Assembly: GCA_037693485.1 (NCBI GenBank)
Contig: CM075350.1
Coordinates: forward strand, 69,048,001-69,112,000
Direction of reading: 5' to 3'
Length of the DNA: 64,000 bases
DNA from: Kitagawia praeruptora
Lineage: Eukaryota > Streptophyta > Magnoliopsida > Apiales > Apiaceae
The position numbers and the translations under genes are program-made. Shown here in pieces: positions 46,692 through 57,272 of the stretch (within the stretch, counting starts at the first letter, position 1; each line of letters starts with the position of its first letter). The notes under the pieces are model-generated. The model saw only the letters and a list, made by a program, of their open reading frames with translations, made no database searches and was not told the DNA's origin.

Positions 46692-49600
46692 ATGGGTTCT
46701 TTAGTAACAAATCATGTGCTGATGATTATTATTTGTGTAATATTGAGCTGCAAAAGTGTTGAATCTTTTGGGACATATGGGTATGATATACATCATAGAT
46801 ACTCTGATTCTCTTAAAGGGATTCTTGATTTTGATGGCTTACCTGAAAAGGGTACTTATCATTACTATGCTGCCATGGCTCGCCGTGATTCTCTTTCTCG
46901 CCGGAGACACTTGGCTGATAATACCGACCTACTTAGTTTTGTTGATGGGAATCAGACTTATCGCTTGAGTTCTCTCGGATTGTAAGCTACCCTCTATTCT
47001 ATTGGATTTTTCATATTATACCACCAATACTGATGTTCAATCTTGCTTTTTTCAAATCTACAATTGCTTTCTTTTCTTTGGGGTCCAAATGATTGTGTGG
47101 TTACCTTTACTATTTTAGTTGCACGGACTTGTAACCACTATATTCAACCCATTATTTGATTGCTGGAATTTCTAAACATCGCGTGTGTCCAATACTCTTG
47201 ATACTTAAGCATTGCACTACTCTGCCGCTACTGTATTTTTTCAATTGTTATTAAGCAGTGCTCTTTATTTTGATTATTAACTCTGAAATTTATTTATTTT
47301 TCTTGATTCTGTCTTTCTAGTAATTAATATGTTTTCTGGACTTTCAGCTTACATTATGCAAACGTGTCTGTGGGTACACCTAGTGTATGGTTTTTGGTGG
47401 CACTTGATACTGGAAGTGACCTGTTCTGGTTACCCTGTGATTGTGTTAGTTGTGTTCGTGGCTTGAAAACAAATTCTGGACGAGTATGTGATTGAAACTT
47501 TCCCTTTCGGTGACCTAGTGTCATGATAACTGTGTATAGCAAATTCTTTGGTATTACAAGGATGACCGTTTTTTTTTTTTTTTTTTTTTGTGTTAAACAG
47601 CAAATCGAGTTCAACATCTACAGCCCTAATATATCCACTACTAGCACATCAGTCCTTTGTGACAATGACCTTTGTGAAAAAAAGAACAGATGCTCTGCTG
47701 CAAGTGATACTTGTCCTTACCGAGTTCGATACCTTTCAAGCAATACATCATCTACTGGATTCTTGGTGGGAGATGTTTTGCACTTAAATGTGGATGATAA
47801 TCAACAGAAAGCAGTTGAGGCAAATATTAAATTTGGGTATGTATGTTCTTGCATGGTTTAACACTAAAAGATTCAGGTTATATTGACTGATTATATACTA
47901 AAGAGAATATTTTGGTTGGTATCTCTTTTGTTATCGTCATACCGAATTGGATTTTTTGAAACTGTATTTTAGTTGATTTAGCTACTATCACATTCTTGTT
48001 TTATTAGACAAATTTCTAAGCCGTGCCACATAATAGATTTATATAATACAGCACAAAGATATACTCTCTGTACCACTTCTGAACTTATTGTGTTACCTTT
48101 TTAAGCTGTGGAACGGTTCAAACTGGTTCATTTTTGGATGGCGCAGCTCCCAACGGTCTATTTGGACTCGGCATGGAGAAGGTATCAGTTCCTAGCATTT
48201 TAGCTAGTGAAGGGCTTGCTGCAGATTCTTTCTCAATGTGTTTTGGACCAGATGGAACTGGAAGAATCAAATTTGGGGATAAAGGCAGCTCAGATCAGTC
48301 AGAAACACCATTTAATATTGACCAGTTGAAGTAAGTGTTCATTTATTTTTCTTTCATTGTTCTCATATACTTTGTTCTGATTTAACTTACCTTTTCCCTC
48401 CCCAAAAACTCGCAGACCCACTTATAATATCAGCATTACACATATAAGTGTGGAAGAAAATGTCACCGATATTAATCTTTCTGCAATCTTTGACTCTGGT
48501 ACCTCATTTACATACTTGACCGACCCAGCATTTACAATAATTTCTGAGAACGTGAGTAATTTATTTTTTTCATGATTCTCGTAGCATCGTACTGGTTAAT
48601 ATATGATGTTTAACAGTTTCATTAACCTTGCAGTTTAATTCCATTGCCCAAGAGAAACGGGTGTCACCAAATTCCGATCTTCCTTTTGAATATTGCTATG
48701 CATTAAGGTCAAATCATTTTGGAAACTAATCTAATATGATTACCTTCTTTTCTTCTCCCAATCCTCGAGGATTGACTCTTTCTTTTGTGCAGTCCAAAGC
48801 AAAATAGCTTCCGAGTTGCAAATGTGAATCTTACAACCAAAGGAGGCAAACAGATTTTTGTGAACGATCCAGTAGTGTATATTTCTACACAGGTATGACC
48901 TATTTATTTTCTGCAGTTTATCTTCTGTAATCAATATTTTAATGTGGTGGCCTCATGCTTTACAGGAAGGTGCAGTTATATATTGTTTAGGTCTTGTGAA
49001 GAGCGAGGATATAGACATCATTGGACGTAAGTGTTATCTGAATTTAGATATCTCCCTGGACCATGACTGATGCATTGTAGCAGTTAAAATAGATCTGAAA
49101 TATTTTGCCAAAAAAAAAAAATAGATCTGAAAAAAGAGCGTAAGATTATTATTTTCAAATTTGTAATCAAGACACAATGATCCTGCAGTTAGTCAAAAGG
49201 TAATAATTTGTGTGGAACATGCTGAGTTATTATAGAATAACTAATATTAGAAGAATTTGAATAGCAGATAACCTTTCTGGAATAGGTAAAGTGGGCCGGA
49301 ACTTGTGCATCTTAGATTCTAGAAGTTTGGATTTGTATCTCATAGGTCTTGTTAGTTGGTGCAATCTTTGGAGTGTATTTTTGACTCGAGGTGCCATATG
49401 TATGTATTTTATACAGACATTGCATTCCCCGGTGTCTGCATTCTCATCTAATAATTCACATGTATTGGAAAAGCTTTACATTAGAGTGGATACTCATAAC
49501 ATTAATTTTACTGCACATCTAACATGAGAACAAAGGCTTCTAGAAGAATCTGTCAAAATATTTTCTCCTGACAGTAGTCCACTTATGTACTTACCTGGAT

Positions 49601-50160
49601 TAATGTTAATGCCTCCAAAGTTTCCATTTTCTTTTTGAACTTTGAAGGCATATCAAGGTCTTCCGCCCTTTGAGAGTATACCTGCCAGATTCTTGTTTTT
49701 ATATTTTATAACATTCATAATTTTTCGATGCAGAGAATTTCATGACTGGGTACAATATTGTGTTTGATCGTGAAAACAAGGTTTTGGGTTGGAAGGCATC
49801 CGATTGTAAGTATAATGCTGTTAATATCTTTGAACATTGAAATCTGTTTCTTGTGTAATGTTCGAGCTTAGATATATGCTTTCCACAGGTTATGATGGCA
49901 ATAACTCGGCTGCTCTTCCCATCAACCCTTCGAGAGGTGCACCTCCACCTGCAAAAAGTACTCCTGCAACAAATCCTCCGACCAGTGTAGAACCAGAAGC
50001 CAGGTCAGGCAACAGAACTGGTTCTCCCAATGCAAGCCCTATTCAGCCACAACCTACCCTTCCATCTAACCATTCTGGTCGCTCAAGTTCATTTAGACAC
50101 GCACTTCTGATGGTCTTTTGTTCTTTGGTTGCCCACTATTTGACCATTCTCTTTTTTTAA
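46692..50160 (+). CDS. Pepsin-like (A1) aspartyl protease, ten exons, probably GPI-anchored
   Basis: Exons 46692-46981, 47348-47483, 47601-47836, 48106-48330, 48416-48551, 48634-48707, 48793-48892, 48966-49026, 49734-49805 and 49889-50160 join in phase at GT/AG sites into 533 codons plus stop. An N-terminal hydrophobic signal peptide (MGSLVTNHVLMIIICVILSC) is followed by the first active-site motif ALDTGSDLFWLPCDC (Asp117) and the second FDSGTSFTYL (Asp322), with paired cysteines as in plant atypical aspartic proteases. After the catalytic domain comes a Pro/Ser/Thr-rich stretch and a C-terminal hydrophobic tail (ALLMVFCSLVAHYLTILFF), consistent with a GPI anchor and a cell-surface location. 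It resembles plant proteins annotated as aspartyl protease family protein 1-like. The ORF is intact and is the only clear complete host gene here. Substrate unknown. Confidence 0.92.
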
Positions 50161-50820
50161 ATTTTTGTATACTTAGTATAGTATACTTTTATTTTCTGTA
50201 TTGTGTTGGTCCCATTTTCATATATCACACCTATCTGCTGAGAAGGTACTTATGACTGGTGAGACGGGGTTTGTAAATATACATTATTGTTCATATATTA
50301 CTTATACATAGTATAGTAAACTTTTGCCCCTGGCAGCTAGCAAACTCGGATCGGGTGGTCCAGAAGGAGCTCAGCTTGAGGTCGCTATTATGCTAAGTTC
50401 GAACAACGTTTTTTAGCAGACTAAATTGACGACCCAAGCCGAGTTAAAACTTGACCTTGACTGGCCTGGTGATATATACTCAGGCCGAGTTAAAGCTTGA
50501 CCTTGACTGGCCTGGTCATATATACTCAGGTTCATATATATTCAGTCTCTATATAGAGGTGGCATGCTTCAAAAGATTTTAACTCAATTTTCTAATTTTA
50601 AATTAATCCTCACCCTACTTTAATAGCACTTAAACCTCACCTCCAGAAAATTTTTTCACTTACTTTTCTCACATCTTTTGAAATTTATTCTTTACATATA
50701 TTTTACTTGGAATTTTTTATTCATTAATTAGTATATACATCAAAGTTATGACACCATATTATGTTTTAAATTATTATCATTAGTTTATAGGGCTCTTTTC
50801 ATAAATAAATAGGAAAAAGT
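50161..50820 (+). other. 3' flank of the protease gene with 46-bp tandem repeat
   Basis: Presumed 3' UTR and flank. A 46-bp unit beginning GCCGAGTTAAAACTTGACCT occurs twice in tandem (50438-50483 and 50484-50529) with two base differences. No further gene. Confidence 0.5.
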
Positions 50821-51140
50821 AAATTTTTGCACATTTACTTTTGTTAAGAATACTAATTTGCAATTTTACTAACTAAGTTTCTAAATTGCAAAAATACTAA
50901 CCCTAACCCTCCCCTCCCCCCTTCTTTCTGTGAAGCTCGATTGTATTTTTTTTATTTTTTTTTGTTTTTAGGTGGGGGCTATTTTGGTGGATTTGGGTTT
51001 CCTGGCCCCGAAGGGGCATATCCAAATGAATGCAACCACATTCAACTAAATTTGCAACTGAATGTAACCACATTCAACTAAATTTCTGATTTCAGGTTCC
51101 ATTTGTCAGTTGTCATTTTCGACCTCATTTTTGAACTCTC
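50820..51140. repeat. GTCGAAAATGA repeat family member with GC hairpin
   Basis: Contains GCAATTTTACTAACTAAGTT, GCTATTTTGGTGGATTTGGG, the hairpin TGGCCCCGAAGGGGCA (51003-51018) and GTCATTTTCGACCTCATTTT. It is the same family as 14213-14540, in opposite orientation. A Helitron has inserted at its right edge. Confidence 0.65.
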
Positions 51141-52315
51141 TCTATACTATACTATTATAAGCGAAATAGGGTATATTTGGTTTGGTACTCTTTTTTTGGT
51201 CACTCTTTTTTGGTACTCTTTTTTGGGTCACTCTTTTGATTTGGTTAAATCTCTATTATTAATAAAATTCAAAAAAAAAAACACACACGCACACGGCAAA
51301 ACCCACTAGAGTCCTTTCTACAGCAAACAAGTCGTCAAGTAGTTTGTCTGTTACAGTGCACAATTTTTGTAATCAGCATTAAAATTAATTTTTTCACAAA
51401 AAAATTTAAAAAATAATTAATTATTAGAAAAGATCGTTTCGAAATTTTGGAGTTTTGAAAGATATAATGGTCTGTTTTATATTAAAAAAAAGACTATCAG
51501 TTATATCAAAAACCAATAATCATATTTTATTATCTTTTATAATTTATATTATTACTAATTAATTAGAAAATATTAAAATTATAAACAATCAAATAAAAAT
51601 ATTAACGAAATAGGGTATATTTGGTTTGGTACTCTTTTTTTGGTCACTCTTTTTTGTCACTCTTTTGATTTGGTTAAATCTCTATTATTAATAAAATCCA
51701 AAAAAAAAAAACACACGCACACGGCAAAGCCCACGAGAGTCCTTTCTACAGCAAACAAGTCGTCAAGACGTCAAGTAGTTTGTCTGTTACAGTGCACAAT
51801 TTTTGTAATCAGCATTAAAATTAATTTTGTCACAAAAAAAATTAAAAAATAATTAATTATTAGAAAAGATCTTTTCGAAATTTTGGAGTTTTGAAAGATA
51901 TAATGGTCTGTTTTATATTTAAAAAAAAGACTATCAGTTATATCAAAAACCAATAATCATATTTTATTATCTTTTATAATTTATATTATTACTAATTAAT
52001 TAGCAAATATTAAAATTATAAACAATCAAATAAAAATATTAATATAAAAATATTTAAAATGTTAAAAAAAACTACTTTTACATAATATTTTTATATATCT
52101 ATACTATACTATTATAAGCGAAATAGGGTATATTTGGTTTGGTACTCTTTTTTAGTAATAATTAAAATACGTAATTAAAATAACATTTATTTTCATGAAA
52201 TTTATAAAATTCAAAAAATATTTTAATAATAAAAACAAATATACAACTTAAAATTTTAATGAAATATAATTAAACAGTTTACAAGCAACCGTGCACCGCA
52301 CGGGTTATAGGCTAG
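51141..52315 (+). mobile_element. Non-autonomous Helitron with three head-like repeats
   Basis: Starts TCTATACTATACTATTATAAG and ends with the hairpin CCGTGCACCGCACGG (near 52289-52303), then GCTAG before T. The segment GCGAAATAGGGTATATTTGG occurs three times (about 51160, 51605 and 52118). The first two are the starts of ~445-bp near-identical tandem units. No coding capacity; ORFs inside are repeat translations. Confidence 0.7.
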
Positions 52316-52335
52316 TATATATATATAGATATATA

Positions 52336-52717
52336 GGGTCTTGTTCTAATAGAAACTAACTTAGAATAGAAACTAGAAACTAAACCTAAATTAAATATTT
52401 CAAGCTAATCTAATGACCAAATTAGGGGTACCCCAATACGAAAAACATTTAAAATTATTGGCTCTATTCAACAAAAAAATTAAAAAAAATTAAAAAATTA
52501 AAAAAAAAGTTACTGTTCACGTGATGACGTGGCACGTGAACAGTAACTTTTTTTTAATTTTTTTAATTTTTTTTTATATTTTTGTTGAATAGAACCAAGA
52601 ATTTTATAAATTTTTTGTGAAGGTGCCCCTAGCGGGGCCATTAAAATAAATGAAATATAATTTATTTAGTGTAGGTTTCTAGTTTCTATTCTAAGGTTGG
52701 TTTCTATTTGAACGCTA

Positions 52718-52719
<2 letters not shown>
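52336..52719. mobile_element. Small TIR element in (TA)n with bZIP-site palindrome
   Basis: Left end GGGTCTTGTTCTAATAGAAA and right end complement of GCTAGCGTTCAAATAGAAAC share AGAATAGAAACTAGAAAC just inside. Both sides abut TA tracts. The centre has a 15-bp-arm palindrome (52509-52523 / 52533-52547) with CACGTG on each arm and TGACGTGGC between. A GC hairpin GCCCCTAGCGGGGCCA lies at 52625-52640. Confidence 0.65.
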
Positions 52720-52784
<65 letters not shown>

Positions 52785-52928
52785 AGGTGGGTGATATTTT
52801 GGTGGATTTAGGTTCTATGGCCCCGCAGGGGCATATTCAACTAAATTTGCAACTGAATGCAACCACATGCAACTAAATTTCTGATTTCAGGTTTCATTTG
52901 TCAGTTGTCATTTTCGACCTCATTTTTG

Positions 52929-52977
<49 letters not shown>

Positions 52978-52981
52978 CCAA
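52720..52981. repeat. (TA)n tracts around a short repeat copy
   Basis: Pure (TA)n at about 52720-52781 and 52932-52973 bracket a 150-bp copy of the GTCGAAAATGA family (52782-52931) with hairpin TGGCCCCGCAGGGGCA (52818-52833). Confidence 0.7.
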
Positions 52982-53780
52982 AAATGAGGTCGAAAATGAC
53001 ATCTGAAAAATGGAACCTGAAATCAGCAACTGAATGCAACCACATTCAACTAAATTTCTGATTTCAGTTGCATTCAGTTGAATATTGCCCCTGGCGGGGC
53101 CTTGCAACCCAAAGCCACCAAAATCACCCTACCTTTTTTTAAAAAGAAGTTGAATGTGGTTGCATTCAGTTGAATATTGCCCCTGTCGGGGCCTTGCAAC
53201 CCAAAGCCACCAAAATCACCCTACCTTTTTTTAAAAAGAAGTTGAATGTGGTTGCATTCAGTTGAATATTGCCCCTGGCGGGGCCTTGCAACCCAAAGCC
53301 ACCAAAATCACTCTACCTTTTTTTAAAAAGAAGTTGAATGTGGTTGCATTCAGTTGAATATTGCCCTTGGCGGGGCCTTGCAACCCAAAGCCACCAAAAT
53401 CACCCTACCTTTTTTTTTAAAAAAGAAGTTGAATGTGGTTGCATTCAGTTGAATATTGCCCCTGGCGGGGCCTTGCAACCCAAATCCACCAAAATCACCC
53501 CACCTTTTTAAAAAAAGTTGCGTTTGGTTGCATTTAGTTAAATGTGGTTGCATTGAGTTGCAAACCAAAATTCACCAAAATAGTCCCTATCTTAAAAAAA
53601 AAAAAAGTAAAAAAGTACAGAAGTGGGCGGCGGCTTATGATCAGGGAGGGAGGAGAGAGAAATTGAGGGAGGAGGGGGGCCTAGTATTTTTGCAATTTTG
53701 AAACATTGTTTGGTAAATTTGCAATTTATTAAGGAAGGTGTATTTTTGCAAAAATAAACTTTAAATCTAGTATTTTTGGT
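52975..53780. repeat. Five-fold 92-bp tandem array inside a GTCGAAAATGA family member
   Basis: The unit GTTGCATTCAGTTGAATATT, GCCCCTGGCGGGGCC, TTGCAACCCAAAGCCACC recurs at 53084, 53176, 53268, 53360 and 53455 (92, 92, 92 and 95 bp apart). Each unit carries the GC hairpin; two have single changes in it. Flanks match other family members. The 60-80-codon ORFs here are translations of the array. Confidence 0.8.
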
Positions 53781-54225
53781 AAATATCCTAGTTTATAATC
53801 CGTGTAATGCATGAGTTTTTTCGATAAATTATAAATTTTTTTATGATATAAAGGTATTTAAGTAATCACTTTTTTTAATAGTTATTAATTTTAATTTAAC
53901 ACAAATTTAATTAACAGGACATGAATGGTTTAAAACTACAAATATTTTTAATTTAAATATGTTGTTATTCGAAACTTGGATTTTTAGTAGAGTAGTTTAA
54001 ATTGATAAAATTCATTATAATTTGATCAAACAATTTTTATTTATTTACTAAAAATTTAACAGTTATTATTTGTTACTATGGTTGAACCGTTAAACTTAAT
54101 TAAAACTAATTATACTCATGTTTACTTATTATGAACGTACCGATTTTTTTTCTGAGAGTTTGACCATTACATCTTATTTTCAATGTAAGGATGTTCAAAA
54201 TACCTGTTATCGTTTGTTTTGTTCG
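53781..54225. other. AT-rich spacer, nothing recognised
   Basis: Non-coding, no terminal structure seen. Confidence 0.35.
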
Positions 54226-55400
54226 AAATAACCAACCATGTTCGCATGATCAATATGCGTATACAGAGTTTGACCATTAATCACTTGCTTCCACCCCAAT
54301 CATTCAATCTTTTGTATAAATCGCATACCCATATGCGTAGTCAAGAAGAACCGCATCCGGCGGCATATGCGTAGTCAAGCCATCACATATACTTTATACG
54401 CGGTCGACATCTGATGATTTTTTTTTAAATATTGAAATTTATAATATTTTAAATGTTTTTTGATATTTTTTTGGGGTTAAACAGTTTCCATTTGAGGTTC
54501 AACGGGTTCCATTTTGGGTTTAAAAATAATAAATTCTTTAATTAAAATTTTTAAGTTATTTGTATTCCCGTAGGGGTTCAATAGTTAATTTTTGGGGTTT
54601 AACTTTTTCGTTTTCGATTTTAGAAATATTCAGAATGACGAATAAATCGTATAAGGTTTAGGGTTTAAGGTTTAAGGTTGTTTAACAATCCCAAACTCTA
54701 GACGCAAAACCTTAATTTATCCTGATTTTTAAAAAATCGGGGCTGACCTCCAATTTTTTTAAAATCAGGCCGCCTGACTCATTAAGAAAATACAATTGAA
54801 TTGTCCATTTGATTATAAGTTTTTAATAGACCATTTGATTATAAGTTTTTAAGAAAATGAAAACGCTACACGATGTAGTATTTTAGCGTCATATTTGGGG
54901 CCATCATTTAAGGTTATAATATTTGGGACCAATTAGTTTGAAGTAGTGATATATGGGACCAATATCCTTTTTATTTTATTATTCATTGCATCCTCTTTAA
55001 GTTCAATTATTACTTGGTTTTAGCATTCTCACCCTTTGTGTTTTGTTTATGTATGTATGATCGTCAAGAAAAAAAACTACATCCTCTTTAAGTTCAATTA
55101 TTACTTGGTTTTAGCATTCTCACCCTTTGCTTTTTGTTTATGTGTGTGTGATCGTCAAGAAAAAAAAACAACATCTAGTAATGTAACAATAACAAACCTA
55201 GCATCACGTATCAACAAAATGCGTATTCAGCTTTCCATGCGCATTGTGTGAATGCGTTTGCACCAACTACGCATGTTGGAGATGCGTGTTCATTGACATA
55301 AATCAAATGAAAAATAAATTCGCATTGTTCAAATGCGTGTGGGTATCCTTGCATTATCAGAATGCACGTAAAATTGGTTATTTCGGAAACAATCTCCGCC
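54226..55400. repeat. Relative of the 15.5-17.1 kb ATGCGT-rich repeats
   Basis: Contains ATGCGTA/TACGCAT words at 54240-54375 and 55215-55370, the GGGGTTCAA/GGGGTTTAAC segment (54475-54605) and CCTGATTTTTAAAAAATCGG (54720), all shared with 15600-17100. A 72-78-bp segment (ACATCCTCTTTAAGTTCAATTATTACTTGG...) is duplicated at about 54987 and 55078. Confidence 0.55.
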
Positions 55401-55827
55401 GAGAGATATTTTAGGCATGATCAAATGAAAACTGGATATAATGGACTTTCATCAATTTTTTCTCTATTTTATTAATAATTGAAATATCTGGTGTGATATT
55501 TTTGGATATATATTAGTAATTGGAAGATAATAATATTATTAGTAGTTTTAGGTGTATTTATAAAAAGTAACATGTTTTAAATTAAAAGGTAAAGTGTTTA
55601 ATATGAAAAGACATATAAATGATTGGAAGATATAGTAAAATAAGTGTTTTTAGGTATTTATAATAGGTAATACCTTTTAATTAAAAGGTAACATGTTTTA
55701 AATAGAAAAGGAAATCTGCAAGATAATATTAATTATATTAATTTATTATTTAATAACTAAAAAAATGACCAAAAGCCGAAAATCAAAACCAAAAGTTTCA
55801 TTGTTTCGATTGTAATATAATAGTATA
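55401..55827. other. AT-rich spacer with AAAAGGTAA words
   Basis: Short words resembling the interior of the 3.3-6.3 kb Helitron. No gene. Confidence 0.3.
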
Positions 55828-57122
55828 TGTTGAGTATTGAATATAGTAAAAGAATACAGAGGGGGGTGAATGGATTCTTGAACTTTTCTTTGGCTCGAGT
55901 CTATGTAGCAGATAAGTGTTTGTGTGTGCAAAGGTGTAGGTGCGGATAAAGAACAACACAAGACACAATATCACTTTAATCTAATGTATTATTAGATAAA
56001 GGTTGCTACAATCTGTGAATACAAATGATAGTATTCTTAGCTTCATTTTTCTCAGAGAGATATGGCTTACAATGAATATGAAAAACTTGACTCACCTAAA
56101 AGTTAATTACTAAGGAAGTGAGGCTGTATCCTTATAGAACATGGATACAACATACTTACTACAAATAAGGTAGTTAAAACAAAGTACTTTCTAGTCTTTC
56201 TATCCTATTTGAGTAAGAGTCCAAACGGTTACAGATTTGACTTTGCAAAGCCTGTTCATATCCACTTCTTTAGCCCTTTGTCTCTTCTATATCTCTCCAA
56301 GCTTCTTTGTAGGCTTTCCAGAGCATGTTACAGATTGAGGTCCATAAAGTGCATTGGCTTGTTGCAGGTTTCTGACTTGTACAATTTCTCCAGTATTTTG
56401 TCTCCAAGAATGTATTCGAGAAGTGACTAAGTAAGTGATTCGAAAACTAGAATTGACTTGATCGATAACTCTGAGTTCTCGAACACTGTTATATTGACAT
56501 ATCGAACCACTTCTCGAATAGCTCTTTTCTCTGGGAATCCTTGAGTTCTCGAATAGAACATTGTGACTTGTCGAATCCCTGAGATCTCGAATAGCTTTCT
56601 GAGTCTTTGAGATATCGAATGGAACTTTGACTTGTTGACTCTTTGAGAACTCGAATACCACTTTGACTTGTTGACTTCTTGAGTTCTCGAATAGAACAGT
56701 AGACATATCGAATCTCTGAGATATCGAATGAGATATCGAACAGTGTATTCAGAGATATCGAATAGTGTCTTGAGATATCGAATCCCTGACTTCTCGAATG
56801 CTAGACTTCTCGAATAGACAAATGTACTTCTCGAATTGGTACTTAGGCAAATTCTTCACTTCCTTCAAATCCCAACTGTGATTATTTGACAGTCTTTATC
56901 TTCTTGCTTGAGGCATGAACCTTCGAACTTCTTTCAAGCATTATTCTTGACTTCATAAGTACAGTTACACAACTAGGATTTGGTGCCTATTACAAGTACA
57001 GAACAAGTAGAGACTCTACAACTAGAGGTTCACTCAGTTAAGAGGTCATGTAAGTAATGCAAAGCATTACAGACAATTAGGCTTGTTATTTGATGTGAAC
57101 AGGCATGCCTCTGTGACTAACA
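55828..57122 (-). repeat. Element 2 3' LTR
   Basis: 1.3 kb. Plus-strand ends are TGTTGAGTATTG and GTGACTAACA. The minus-strand 3' end matches that of element 1 in general form (CACCCCCCT...CAACA). A TATA-like CTATAAGGATAC is on the minus strand at about 56131-56142. Upstream of it in U3 (56409-56840) lie at least eight TTCTCGAA/TTCGAGAA words plus many ATATCGAAT variants. Confidence 0.85.
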
Positions 57123-57134
57123 ATCTCCCCCAAA
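57123..57134 (-). promoter_or_regulatory. Polypurine tract of element 2
   Basis: On the minus strand TTTGGGGGAGAT directly precedes the LTR, nearly identical to that of element 1. Confidence 0.8.
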
Positions 57135-57272
57135 TTGTGAGTAAGACCCTTAGTCACAATTTCATGTCTGATAACAAGCCTAACATACATAAAGATAAAA
57201 CTTTAAAAGTACAGGTATGTAGATTGATTGAAGAAAGTGCATAAAAGTATTCTTACAAGTTATGAGAAACTA

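Noticed and set aside
53084..53470. Regularly spaced repeats resembling a CRISPR array
   Set aside because: The units are contiguous near-identical 92-bp tandem repeats with no unique spacers, in a plant genome.
53350..53701. 70-80-codon ORFs
   Set aside because: Translations of the 92-bp tandem array and adjacent purine-rich DNA.
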